This document shows positions 46,143 through 58,442 of a stretch of DNA of 64,000 nt, one piece after another (positions within the stretch are counted from its first letter, which is position 1; each line of letters opens with the position of its first letter). The stretch covers positions 1,130,928 to 1,194,927 of the forward strand of contig NW_025064882.1 in the NCBI RefSeq assembly GCF_019112545.1, read 5' to 3'. The notes under the pieces were generated by a model that was not told the origin of the DNA, searched no databases, and saw nothing but the letters and a program-made list of their open reading frames with translations. The position numbers and the translations under genes are program-made. Origin of the DNA: Guyanagaster necrorhizus (lineage: Eukaryota; Basidiomycota; Agaricomycetes; Agaricales; Physalacriaceae).

Positions 46143-48653
46143 ATGCGATCCGATAACGGCTTCCTCCTCTCTCCAACAACGTCGTACAGTCATGATTTGC
46201 TCTCATTCGCCGTAGAAATCCCCATTTCTCCGTCAAGGACCTTAATGATGCTACCTACACGGTCTGCACTCCATATTCGACGATACTCTCCAAAAATGAC
46301 CACTACGACACCAACGCTGCTGCGTCTACCAGTCCCTGCTCTCCGTAAAACGCTAGACAAATACCTAACATCCTTAGAGCCCTTTTTGCTAGAAGATGCC
46401 TCCAAGAAAGGGCTGGATGATGATGCTCTCGATGCGTCTCGTCGACTTCGTGCTCAGTGGGCTGATGAATTTGCATCAGGTGTAGGAAAACTCTGTCAGG
46501 ATAGACTGCTGGGTGCGTTTGTCTCCTTCCTTTTGAAATGCGCTCGCATTCTTAGTTTGTCTGGAGAACTTGACAGAGCATCTCCGAACAACTGGCTGGA
46601 TGACAATTTTTGGATGAACAACGCGTATATGGAATGGAGAGCTCCGTTGCTCATCAATTCCAATTGGTGGCTTGCTTTCGAGGACGATGCGAACATTCCT
46701 GTATCGGAAAAGGAACGAAAAGATGGCCACTTCAAGACTGGGTTCTCCAGATGGCAGATTAAGAGAGCGGCTTGGTTGCTTCATCGAATATTAGAGTTCA
46801 AAATCAAACTTGAAACGTACGTACCCTCTAATTGGTCCAGCTCGACTTTCGCTTAAGAAGTTCAGGCAGGAGTTATACCCGGATACTACGCGGACAGGTG
46901 TGCTTTGTGGATATCTGTCGTGTCCTTGGAATCTGAAGTGGTCTAGGTATCTGGCTAAGAGAAAGCACATCAAAAATGTTTAACGTTGCGCGGATACCGA
47001 AGCATTCTTGCGACATCTTATCACCTGTACCTCTACCGACGGATCCATTCGCCTATAACATCGTAGTTATGGTACACGGATGGTTCTACAGAGTCTCTGT
47101 CATGGAGTCGCCTTCCGTTTCGATGGACGTTGGCCATTTGGCGCGATACCTAGAAGCTGTTGTTTCGGATGCTGAACAGCGACTGATCGATGGCGAAGAA
47201 CCGGTTTCCATCGGACTTTTGAGTGCAGATGATCGTGACAAATGGTCAGAAGCGCGTATTCGTCCTTGAACTGTGCGGATTCTTTTCTGATAGCTGGCCC
47301 TAGAACTTCGAACATCTTCTTGCTCTTTCTGAGTCCAACAAAATGGTACACACAACACTGTCGAATTCGCTCATGGTACTGAGCCTTGACAACGAAATTT
47401 ATGAAGACCCTACATCACCGAACCCATCAACGAAAGAATATTCTTTCAACTCCCACCTCCATGTCATTCGTTCGACAGCAAGCAACGTTGGTAACAGATG
47501 GTTTGATAAAGCTTTCACCCTCGTCGTTGACCCCGCAGCGCGTTCTGGCGCCATGGGCGAGCACTCTCCATGCGACGCCTTAGTTCCAAGCATTGTCGCC
47601 GAGTATGGAATTATCCAAGGTATCAATGGATCTCATTTCGAGAATGATTCCTCTCTTCCATCACGAGGCCAGAGGTGGGACCGGCTAGACTGGGTTGTCG
47701 ACGACTTCATCAAGGAAGAGTGTGGTATGGCGAAGAAACGTGCCGAGAGGATCATTGAGGACTCGGATGATAGTGTTTTCTGGTTCTCGGATTATGGGGT
47801 AGACTGGATCAAGGGAGTCGGTACTTGAGCATCTTTCATTGTGTTATTTTCTTGCGTACTGATGAGGTGTCAGCGAAATTGGCTCCTGACGCGTTCATAC
47901 AGATGGCGCTGCAAGTGACATGGTACAAGATGCGGGGACAATTCACCGCGACGTATGAGACTGCGCTGACACGGATGTTTGACAAAGGACGAACAGAAAC
48001 TATCCGGACGCTGACCCGAGAGAGTCGTGCATTCTGCTTGGCGATGGTTGATGGTCGTGTAACGGTATGTATGCCAGATACACATGTGCTGGTATAGCTG
48101 AGTTTCTTGCAGGCAGAATCCAAACGCGCTGCACTTGAGTCAGCTATCAAAGTACATACCAGATTAACCCGTGAAGCTGCAACGGGCAAAGGGATTGATC
48201 GCCATCTTATGGGTCTACGGCTGATGCTATGCCCAGAGCTTCGAGAACATACACCACTCTTTGAGGATCCATTATTTGGACAGAGTTCATGCTGGAAGCT
48301 GTGTACGAGTGGGCTTAGTGCTGGTCACCTCTTTCGGGGTACAGGGTATGTTACTTGGTTATTCCACTTCTCTTCCTCTTTGACTCTCAATCAGATTTGG
48401 TGCAATATATGAGGATGGTTATGGTATAAACTGTAAGTGCTTATAACACATCTCTGCAAATAAAGCATATTCACATCTGGATGTAGATCTTGCTGGATCT
48501 AGTATGATAAAGTTTGGGATTGAATCCAAATTTTCTAATTCTCTTACATCTACATCTGCTTTTATATCTACTCTTGCTGATGCTCTTAGAAGTATGCAGA
48601 ATATCTTTTGTTTAGATATACATTCAGAAAATGTTGCTAGGACTCATTTATAA
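46143..48653 (+). CDS. CRAT: Carnitine O-acetyltransferase
   Basis: Choline/carnitine acyltransferase that moves acetyl groups between CoA and carnitine for mitochondrial/peroxisomal shuttling. The first Met is at 46143; Met-Met at 46245/46248 (MLPTRSALHIRRYSPKMTTT) gives a better mitochondrial leader. Signatures: LPVPALRKTLDKYLTSLEPF, NNWLDDNFWMNNAYMEWRAP, ELYPDTTRTG, MFNVARIPKHSCD, the catalytic His in GEHSPCDALVPSIVAEY (near 47550-47600), QVTWYKMRGQFTATYETALT, GRTETIRTLTRESR and DGYGINYLAGSSMIKFGIES. It ends NVARTHL, not a canonical peroxisomal PTS1. The last two exons (48397-48653) are AT-rich and lack CpG, unlike the rest. One splice junction near 47250-47312 lacks a clean GT donor. Confidence 0.92.
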
Positions 48654-50560
48654 TTGTCTTATTTGATGTATAGATCAAGATAGAGCAATGAAATCTATAG
48701 TTTATCACTGATATTTCAGTAACATTTTTTGAATGAATATATAAAGTTTTTGAAATACCAATGATAAACTAGAGGTAACATCCTCTATAATGGATAGCTA
48801 TTTTGCCTAAATCCTGCCTTGGATTACATCCTCTACAGTCAGCCATGCCTTCTTTCCAATATGATTGGCTAACTCTCCAGCCAAGGAATCTCCACCAGCC
48901 CCATCAATAAAAGAGCGACTAGTAAGTATATACATTCCTTTCTTGCATCGGGTGAGCATTACATTGGTACGTCTCATGCTATTGAGAAATCCAATTGAAC
49001 GAGATCGAACAAGAGAGATGATAATGTAATCTTCTTCATTTCCTAAAAGCAAATATTAGAATAGCTTTAGTATGAATAGAAGATTTTAACCTTGAAATGA
49101 ATCAACATTGAAACATTTATCATACCAATCAAGTCCATCTACTTCTGACATATCCTTTTGAATCTTGTTTCTTTGACTGTCATATGGTGTAATTATCTTA
49201 TATGACATCTGTTGTTCTTGAAGATAATGAGCAAGCTGTATTGCAACAGCTGCTTCAGCATCATTCTAAATTATATAGCATTAAATCAATATATATCGTT
49301 TTAAATAAAATAAACTTACTGTAAATGACTGAGATATGCTCTGTCGTTCTCGACCATCAATCACATCAACAAAATGACAAGCAATAATGTCATCTTGAAT
49401 TGGATGTAGCAGATTTGACTTCAGCTCATTGTTATAAACTGCTTGAGATATAAAATCTCCTAACTGTGGAGGCATGCGATCTATAAAAAAAAGTCAATAA
49501 TCAGTCTAAAAATCAAAACAAACATACATTGGATATTGAGTAAAAATGCATTTTCACGTAAATGATCTATCTCAAATATGCTTCTGAGATTGTCAACATT
49601 GTCTGTTCCAAATGGTGGTACTGCAGCAAATAAGCAAAATAAGCAAAATCCAGAAAGAATACTTACACTGTTTATCATCTCCAATGAAGCATATCTTCCG
49701 TAAGGAGGAAAATCTTATAAAGATATTGAGATAGTCAGCTATTTTGATCTGACTAGCTTCATCAACCACTGCACATCTCAATGCAACAACTTTTGTAAAT
49801 CTGAAGATCTGTGAATTTGAAAGCATACTGAGAGTGCAAAGAAAGACTCTAGATCCAGATAGATTTTGTGCAGATAGTGCCCCAAACTGTGTAGAGAGAA
49901 TAACATGTTGCTGGATCTTAGTATAAAGATCATCATGCCTATAAACATTTAATAAGATGTAGATACAATCAGAAAGAGAAGTAAATTACCAGTCATTATG
50001 AAAATCTTCAGAGACCAAAAGTTTCCAATCCATAAAATTAGTCTGCAATAGTTTCTCTGCAATATTCTTTACAGCAACATTTGATTGTGCAATCAACCAG
50101 ATACCAGACTTTCCTTCAGCCAGAGCACAGTGAACAAATGTAGCTATGACTGAGGTTTTGCCTGTACCAGGTGGACCTTGGATGAGAGTAATAGGATATG
50201 AAGAAAGCATATGATTAAGAGCTTGTTGCTGGGATTCATTGAGATGGTGGGAGGCAGAGTTGCAATCAGATAATGGCCTGGCTGTAGATATCTGAGTATC
50301 TGGTTGAGAGGGAGGAAACCAACTATCAGGCCATTCAAGAGAGGATCGATCTGCACCATCAATAGTATCATGATGGAGCAGTATATTGCAGATCCATGGG
50401 TTGTCTTTGAAGATGGTAAGATCCCCCTGTAAGGTATGCCTGATAAAACCATCACGTATTCCTTCAGCTGAAGTTGGCTGATCACGATCTGTACTGATGA
50501 TAGAGATGACACTCTTGTTGTCACTCATAACAGATGTGTCAAAGTTGACTGTAGCTGACT
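48370..50560. other. AT-rich, CpG-depleted block shared by two convergent genes
   Basis: Line counts by eye give about 27-37% G+C here against about 48% just to the right. There is no CpG at all in 49921-50220 or 49141-49260. The block covers the last exons of CRAT, the 3' junction and the ATPase/helicase core of the SF1 helicase. Reading frames stay open throughout. Confidence 0.75.
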
Positions 50561-51624
50561 TTCCTTTGACAAAGCTGATCTGTCCACGGCGCTGTATCTG
50601 CTCGCCTGATTCGAGTTGAAACTTGGTGATTACATTCTATAACAAGAATTGTCAGGCCTAGAATTAATAGAAACCATCTCATTGCATACCTGAAACTTGT
50701 GAAATCGGGTCTTGAATGCTGAGGCATGAGCATCAATGGATGTTCCATCGATAGAGGCAGCTGAGGCTCGAGCATCAGAGAATTGATGATTTGTCTCCGT
50801 GGGCTCCAAGTGGCTGACACGACGGGAGTCTTCTGAGACGCGAGCTGAGGCATTCAGTATATCCAGGAGCTAGAAAGGTAAATGAATTTGTCAGTTCAGC
50901 ATGGAAGACCTGGCATAATGCCACTCACTTGTCCACTCAGCTCACTGGTATTGATGGGCTTTGCGGTACTGAAAGCGGATATCCCGTTTTCATGCGATGG
51001 AAGTATGCATGAAATCCAAGCTCTTTCAAGAATGTCCACGCGCATCCGGCCGATCTCTTCGAGATTGTATGTGAGATCATTGAAGATTTGATCGATGTTC
51101 TTCTTGTTCAGCTTGCAGTTATCCGAGTCACCGAAACAAGCCTGGATGGCAGACAGAGGCTTGCGAAAGGATGGGAAGTCGGCATCAGTGAAGACGGACT
51201 GGATGTCGATGGCACGCGTGACCTTCACACCGAGCTCTGACCACAGGACCATCGCAAGCTTGGCAGCATCAAATGCATAGAGCTCGCCAATGGAACGACA
51301 GAGTACGTGTTTCTCCAAGATTTCCATCTTCTGTTGTCTGTTAGGTGGTGAAGGACTTGCAAACTCGATAATGCAGCATCGTTCTTTGTCTGCAACTGCC
51401 AACGCGGCGAGCCTTCCTTCTTTGGTGTACCCGACCGATATCCCAAGCGGATCTGCCCTTTCAGCTCCAGTCCCTCTCTCCGTACTGAAGATATCCAGCG
51501 TCCGTTCCGTGATACGCGTCTCATCCACAACGTGCTGGCGGATTCGAATAGTGTAGTAGTTGGGATGACTGATGAGATTCTGGATGATCTCGAGAGGCTT
51601 TCCCTTGGGCGCAGGCGTCGTCAT
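48807..51624 (-). CDS. UPF1-like SF1B helicase with uncharacterised N-terminal region
   Basis: The start at 51622-51624 gives MTTPAPKGKPLEIIQNLISH. An N-terminal region of ~240 residues contains IGELYAFDAAKLAMVLWSEL and GVKVTRAIDIQSVF, which recalls 3'-5' exonuclease/RNase H-like strands (FDA...L...LG......DI) but is not proven. Then comes an OB-like segment (GEQIQRRGQISFVKGKSATV) and an SF1B core: motif I TLIQGPPGTGKTSVIATFV, Ia IAQSNVAVKNIAEKLL, II VVDEASQ, III FIGDDKQLPPFG, IV NIQYRMPPQLGDFIS, V VDSFQGNEEDYIIISLVRS, VI RRTNVMLTRCKKGMYIL. It resembles UPF1/SETX helicases but lacks the UPF1 Cys/His domain. The ATPase half lies in the AT-rich block while the N-terminal half does not. The protein could act in RNA surveillance or silencing; this is not determinable. 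Confidence 0.85.
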
Positions 51625-51921
51625 TGTTATCCGTCGATGAGTGAGCAGAGTGAACGTAGAGAGAAGGTGCCACTGATAACATCAGCCATGACGCAAAACG
51701 GTGAGTGTCAAAAGAGGAAATTCAAGTCCGTTCTATTCCTGATATACCTTCGAAGTCCAAAATGTATTTCGTGATACTGAATGCATAAAACGAACGGAGG
51801 AGTAATCAGCTAACAACTAATATCTCGCGGGACAAGGTAACTGCTGTGCATGAGGATGGTATAAAGATGTAGAGTAAGTGAGAGTCATAAAAATCGTAAG
51901 TAGTGTACGGCGAGAACGAAA

Positions 51922-54900
51922 TCAAGGTTTTGGACTGGTCGGACGAGAAGAATTGCGAGGTAGTTCAAGATTGGAAGGAGGATCAACAGTCCTGGCAAGT
52001 GGAGATCCACGGCCAACAGGTGAGCTTGCGTTCGAAGCGTACTGTTTTGGTGAACCAGAAAGCGCGCTAGGTGGCTGGAGATTTAGGTCTTGAAGACCGT
52101 TGTTCGGCGTGAATCGCGGATCGAAGCTTGACATGCCTGTCACCTGCATACCCAACGACGGCACCTGTGCCCCCATCATCGGCATACCCATCATCGACAT
52201 GCGAGGATCGAATCCACCCGTCATCATGGGATTGAGCAGCTGCTGGGGAACTCCTACACCACCATCACCTCCAACTTGCGACCCAGCAACGGAGAACGCC
52301 ATCATAGCTTGTTGGTATGCCTGAGCAGCCTGTTGTGCAGCAAACATCTGCTGAGGATTATAACCGGGCATCATCCCAGGAAAACCGGACATCATTGGAT
52401 TCATACCCTGAGCGGCCATCATCGGGTTCATGCCCTGGCCAGTCATCATCGGATTCATACCCTGGCCAGTCATCATCGGATTCATGGCTTGACCGGTCAT
52501 CATTGGGTTCATCCCCTGCCCTGTCATCATCGGGTTCATGCCCATCATGCCCATCATCATCGGATTCATCATCGGATTGAACCCGTTGAATTGTCCACCA
52601 TATATCGAACCCATCTCCATCTGTTGACGCTGCTGCTCGTCGAATTTGCGTTGCCTCTCCTCTACCATACGCTTTTCCCGCTCACGTTCAGTCAATGCAG
52701 CTCCAACGCCGCCTTCGCGCTTTCGTTCTCGTTCATGAGCAGTGATAGCGCCCAGTAGACCAGTCTGTGGTGGCGGAGGCTTGTTGGGAACATTGATGAG
52801 CGAGGCACCATTTTCGCGTGCAAGTTCTTCTTGACGTTTCGCAGATCGATCCTGTTTGTCTTGAATACCCGCCGAAAGCAAACCTTGCGGTGTGAAAGCT
52901 TTCGTCATGGTTTGCGAAGGGGGCTCCAGTTGCACAAATGTATCACGGTCCTGGGAGAGAACAGCAGGACGTCCAGGATCCAGAACTTGACTCCACACTG
53001 ACTGACGAGCAGGGGCGACTTGTAGATAATCGGCTTGAGAGCGGATCTGCGTGCCTTCGTCGTATTGAGTGCGCCTAGCAGTTTCGGAATGTTGCTGGTC
53101 AGGAGCACTGCGACGTTGAGGGAGCTCTTCAGGTTCGGCGGCTGGACGAACGTCAGCAGGAATGATAAAATGAAAGGTTGAGTAGCATACATTTAGGTCG
53201 GCTTCCTGGAATTTGAGGCAGCGTCCTGGGCGGCCGCAAATGAGTGTACTGGGACTGTTCAGGTCCATGATCAGACGGTGGTTTGGCGGTGTGGGTGCTG
53301 GTGGAGGCAGGGGCTGAAGGCGGTTTCGTCGCAGGCTCCTCGTCAGAATCGACATCCTCCTCTTCCTCCTCCTCCTCTTCTTCCTCCTCGTCCTCCTCGC
53401 TGCTCTCAATCCACGCGTCATTATCCTTCGGCTTCTTTCGACCATTAGCTCGTCCGGGACGGTGGGCAGCCGCTTGCTGCGCTGCTTGTTGCGCTTGAAC
53501 CTTCGCCTTCCGCTCTGTCGCCGACTTGGATGGCGCAAAAGAGGACTTATAGGGTGCTCCCGGTTCTCCAGGCGCTGTCGGCGACGGGAGTGGTTGCTCT
53601 CCATGGCCAGGTCGAAGTGGCCCCACGTGTCCTTTCATCGTGTGAGAAGGCGGCGGTGGTTGATCATCGTCGAGATAGGACAAGGCTGCCAGCGCATCAA
53701 GGTTTCCCTCATCAACGGGCCCAATATCGGCTGACGCTCGCCTACGAATTTCTGGATCCATGCTGTCTTCGCTCTGAGTATCTTCTTCGAGGACGGGCGG
53801 TGGTGACGGTGAAGAGACGCGTTGCGCCTTTTTAGTCTGAGCACGTGCTCCTGATGGCTTACGCCCGAGAGCCTGCCGCGAAATCGGGCTCATCCGATCT
53901 CTCGGGGGTGACGCCGGTTGGTCCGCAAAAACCTTGGGTGTGCCTGTTAGATGTGGTGACCGCATGCTTGTAGCCGGACTCGACACACGACTTGTGGCGC
54001 TCGTGGGCTTGAGTTCTGATTCATTCAACGACGAATCTTCGTCTTTCTCATTTTCTGTAAGTGGAGATACTAGACGTGGGGATGCAGCTGGAGATGGTCC
54101 CTTATTGTCAAACTGCATGAAGTATAACGCCCCCGCCTCACCGCCAATGCTGTCTTCTGCTGCTCCCGGGGGAGTTCCTTGAGGTATTGGTGGTAGATGG
54201 GATGGATGAAGAGATCGCCTTGCAATAGTTGGTGATGAAGGAGAAACAGGCACCGCTTCCAAGGAGTAAGGTGACGTTAAAGCAGATGGAGATGTTATCA
54301 CAGATGCACCTAACGCCGAATGAGTGGCAACAGAGTAGGGCGAAGTCAGTACCGATGAAGGAGAATATGAACGTGGGTTCTCATGCAATCCAAGAGCTGG
54401 AGATGTGGTCGGAGATGGAACGGGTTGAGAACTTGGATGCGGTTTCGATGAAACAGGCGATTGCACCCTTGGTGAAGTTGGCACTCGGAGCGAAGGCGCT
54501 TCCAAGGATGTCCTTTTACTAGAGATGGGTGCGTGCTGGATTTCAAGGCTTGGACGGCTTTGTCCTTGACTAGACATCGTGCTGGTCATGTTATCCTTCT
54601 CGGGTAGAGGTACTAATGGTTGTACCGGACTCTTTGGTAATGAACTGAGAGAGTGTGGCGTAGCTTCAGGAGGCTGAAAAGCTGATTCTTCAGGCACAGG
54701 GGACTGCGTCGCAGTGGTCACGTTTGCTGACTGCCGCCGTCCTAAGACGCTCTGCCCGTCAACAGACATCGATCGACCATGAGTGTAAATACTGCTTTGC
54801 TCTGTAATGGGAGTGAGAAGATGCCGTTCTTGAGGTTGACTTTGTGTGCTGTCGAAGCTCAATGGTGGCAACTGAGGTCCAGATAAGAATGTTCGGGTCT

Positions 54901-56841
54901 GCTGTGGAACATTGACAGAACCAGTAGGGGGCAAAGACGACGTTTGGGCATGATTTTGAGGCGCCGGTGGCTCCATGCCCCGCATGCGATCATGGAGAAT
55001 ACCGAGAAGTCGGGACCGAACGATAGAAGTTCCGTCATCTCGAGGGTCCAGCGTCTCGGCCAGTTCCCTGTCAAGGAAGAGAAGCTATACGGCAGCGTTG
55101 GTAGAGAACCTGAAGAGATAAGGGGTGAACGTACGTCTTTCTGTGGTCCAACAGGATAGGCAAACATCAAAGATATGGGGTTTCGAGGGTCCCATACCCA
55201 TGATTGTGGACGTCCATATAGCATAAATGCGTCATGGAAGGCTGTAATAGACGGTGAATTTATGAAACAGAGAGAGGATGGCGAGCTTACCTTCAACCCA
55301 TTTCAACATCTCAGTGGCCTGGCTCATTTCAGGTTCCAGCTCTGGCATTACGAGAACCCAGCCCTCACGATTCCGCATTCCACCAGCCGTATCCTCAACA
55401 CCAATGTGGCCTTCGACTTTAATCAGAGTGCTCCTGCTAATCAGCTCAGGCCTCTCTGGATAAACGGCAAAGGCTTGGGTAATATCAGTCATGGTCAAAA
55501 GGGCCTTCCTTTTGTCCTTGACCTTCTGAGATGCGAACATGGTAAAGCTGGCTTTGGATGGGCCTGAACGTTGAGGACTGGCTTCACGGGCGAATAAATT
55601 GGACATTCGCTTCTTCTTGCTCCCCACTCCAACTGACGGCGGAGATCCTGGACCATTGCCTTCGCTACTGTTACGCTCGCCCTCGGTCGCTGCGCTGACG
55701 ACCATCCATACACGTTTCCAGTCGGTCTGGCCAGATATACGGATCCGCGCCCAGCCTTCCATGCGGCCGCGATTGAGCATTGACGGCATATCGGGCGCTA
55801 AGGGCAACAATAAATCAATGTCGCAAGGCTGAGACGTAAATGATCACCTTTGAGGAATATTCTGATCAAGTGCGCAGTGTATATTTCTTCAAGACGGGAT
55901 TTCTCCCAAGCGGAGAGACGAAGGGCAGCAGCCCATGAAATGAGTGCTTCTGGTGAAGGACATGAAAATAATAGCAAGTTTGAACCTGCGGTGTTAAGAG
56001 TGAGAACATTTGCGTAGCGTTGCGCGGGTTGAGAAGAAGTGGCAGGAACCGTAATGGAGCCCAAAACGGTGACAAACTGAAAGACATGAGCAGAGAATAT
56101 GAAAGAGACTGAGCAAGGACTCACAGCGTCGGTAGTATTTACATAGGCAGGTGGCACCTCTTTTCCCTGCTGACTGGCCTCTTTGATCTGCTTCATGTCC
56201 CATACACTGAGAGTCGTGCCGCCTAGCTGCGCCCAGACGTCGACCCATCCTTCATCTTTAGTAGGTCGCTGTCCGTCGGCGCCACGCTCAATTTTACGAA
56301 TGAGAGGACCAGAGAAGTAGATTTTATGAGCATGTGCGATGGTCAGGCCGACAACGGAGCGAATTTCGGGATGTTCTGATAACCAGCTAGGATTAGTCTG
56401 TGTCACTGTAGGTGGGCGAGCAATTGCGGGTCGCTGGGCGCCTGAAGCTGCGGTTTCCGGGTGTTGAGATGGTGGTGGTGGTCCGATGGGATTATTAGAA
56501 TTTGTTCGTGAAAGTAAGGAAGGACTGCGCTGGACCTGTAGGCCATTCTGCTGGGGGTCGGGGTGTTGCTGCTGTTGCTTGCGAAATGAAGCAAAAAAAG
56601 AGGAAGCACGACCGTGGCCCTGTGGAGATGGGCGCTGAGCAGCATCCATCGGCGGGGCGGATAGCGGCGAAGTGGGCTGAGAAGATTGAATCGGCTGTTG
56701 TTGGGGCGATGAAGTAAAGTGATGGCGAGGGGTATTGGCACGGAGTTCCTGCAGACGAGTAGGAGAAATAAAGCTTGTGTTCCGACTGTCCCAACGCGGC
56801 GTCGTGGTAGCTGAAGTAGAAGGAGCCAACTGCGTCGACAT
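51922..56841 (-). CDS. Caf120/Skg3-like PH-domain protein with Met-rich repeat
   Basis: About 1500 residues. The start at 56839-56841 gives MSTQLAPSTSATTTPRWDSR and a Pro/Gln-rich disordered leader. A PH-like region follows: KIYFSGPLIRKIERGADGQR, WVDVWAQLGGTTLSVWDMKQ, RYANVLTLNTAGSNLLLFSC, WAAALRLSAWEKSRLEEIYT. A second module has GWARIRISGQTDWKRVWMVV and TDITQAFAVYPERPELI. This double-PH layout is that of yeast Caf120/Skg3, associated with CCR4-NOT and the cell periphery. The long C-terminal part is disordered (acidic run EEDEEEEEEEE near 53350-53400), then an ALTEREREKRMVEERQRKFD helix and Met/Gly/Pro repeats. Ends SSRPTSPKP. Introns near 53155-53195, 55085-55135, 55243-55292, 55800-55850 and 56077-56125. 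Confidence 0.82.
52340..52600 (-). repeat. 27-bp tandem repeat encoding NPMMTGQGM units
   Basis: Five to six near-identical 27-nt units plus degenerate flanking copies encode NPMMTGQGM, NPMMTGQAM and NPMMAAQGM. The opposite strand also has a long open frame rich in His and Ile because of the repeat, which is an artefact. Repeat number is likely to vary between strains. Confidence 0.9.
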
Positions 56842-57372
56842 TCAATTATTCAAGCTCAAGCGCGATGCCGGTGATGGAAGCGAGACGAGAACTATCATTA
56901 TCTCCAAATTATCTCAACATCCCTGACTCTACTTCACGTGCAGCACCGCCGTCGTCGTCGCTCGCGGTGTCCAATAGGTCTCTATCTCTGAAAATATTTT
57001 GCTTATAATGCTTCTCGAGTCCCTTTATTTGCTCTGCATCAAAGTTATGCTGCGACTGCTCGGCCTCTGTCTGCGTTGCTCATTCCATACGTGACTACAT
57101 TACATACAATTCTGGGAATGTTGCTCGTCAACTGGGTGCTGGATATTACTTTGCAGGGTTGCCCTACTATGAAACTAGTTTGATGGCTCGAGTCAGGACA
57201 TTGTCCAGGAACGGCTTTGACTAGAGTACATAGCGTGGCAAGGGTTCTCGTGCTGTGATATGTTCGTAGGATACATAGTAGCCATATAATGCATATAATT
57301 CGAATATCTCATGTCGAGAGTCACAAAAATGGTGACACCGATTGAACGACTCTGATCACGCTTATTACCACC
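56842..57372. promoter_or_regulatory. Divergent intergenic region, Caf120-like / DNAJC8-like
   Basis: 531 bp between divergent starts, holding both promoters. AT-rich toward 57280-57310. No RNA gene or repeat detected. Confidence 0.45.
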
Positions 57373-58307
57373 ATGTCCTCGTCGTCCAAGACCCCTCCAT
57401 CATCCTCAACCATCGACGCAGAACTTGAGAAACTGCTCTCTCGTGAGGCATCTGCGTTCCAAAGGGAAGTCGAAGTCGAGCGCATCCTCAAGACTCTCAA
57501 ACTAAAGTGCGTTGTATGTCCCTTTCCTCAACCCATCTATGTTGATGCCGCACAAGTCCCTATGATATCCTAGACTTAGACGAATCTGCTTCACAAGATG
57601 ACATTAAGAAGAAGTACCGCCAATTATCTCTATGTGCGCGTTAGAAGCTGGTTACAAACCCGACACCGGTGCTGACAGCTATCCCAGTTATACATCCCGA
57701 CAAATGCTCTCACCAACGCGCTCCAGAGGCCTTCGACATCCTCAAAAAGGTCAGCTTCTCCCGTACTCCACTTAGATTGCTGCTCAACTGCGCCCAGGCC
57801 GAATCCGAGCTCTCCGACAAAGCTAAACGCGAGGAACTCGACGCTATCATCAAGCAAGCCCGGATTCTCGTCCTCAAAGCCCTATCGTTGCCTACATCAA
57901 CTCCTGACTCTGATCCAAATCTCAAGTCCCTAAACCCGCCTTTCAAAGTTCGAATACGAGCCCAATCAAAGGAACTGCTCATTGATGAAGAAGTGCGGAG
58001 ACGAAAGTGTGTCTACATTCTCTCCTGTGTTCTGTGTACTATGTCTCTGATTTTATGTCCCCAGAGCCATCAAGATGAATCTCGCGAATGAGGGCTTAGA
58101 AGCAAGAAAGAAGGACGAAGAAATTGCCGGCAAAAAGCGCAAGGCTGAGGAGGACCGGCTTTGGGAAGGCACGTCCCTCTGTTTGTCTCATCGTTCACCC
58201 CTGTTCACTTGTATACTGTAGATAACCGAGACCAGCGAGTCGACAGTTGGCGGAGCTTTTCGAACGCGAAGAAGAAAAAGAAAGCCAAAGTCAACATTCT
58301 CGGCTGA
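57373..58307 (+). CDS. DNAJC8: J-domain protein, DNAJC8/Spf31-like splicing-associated
   Basis: The start at 57373 gives MSSSSKTPPSSSTIDAELEK, followed by LLSREASAFQREVEVERILK and a J domain: YDILDLDESASQDDIKKKYR, QLSL|FIHPDKCSHQRAPEAF. The HPD tripeptide needed to stimulate Hsp70 is present. The C-terminal region (DEEVRRRKAIKMNLANEGLE, ARKKDEEIAGKKRKAEEDRL, WEDNRDQRVDSWRSF) matches the DNAJC8 family, and the tail is basic (NAKKKKKAKVNILG). Members are found with spliceosomes. Five or six exons; the J-domain intron falls inside helix II before IHPDK. Convergent with RMI1, 135 bp apart. Confidence 0.88.
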
Positions 58308-58442
58308 TACGTCTTGCGACATAGCCCTTTCTACTAAGTATCTTCTATGTCATCACTGCGCTTTGGAACGTTCAATGTCGAACGGCCTATTTATCTACAT
58401 CCACTTTGTTCAGCTTCATGATGATGTGTCAAGTATATAATT

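Noticed and set aside
48807..51624. Helicase as the UPF1 orthologue
   Set aside because: The Cys/His-rich domain that defines UPF1 is absent and the N-terminal region is different.
52276..52758. Long rightward open frame rich in His/Ile
   Set aside because: It is the antisense of the Met-rich tandem repeat of the Caf120-like gene; its periodic peptide simply mirrors the 27-nt repeat.
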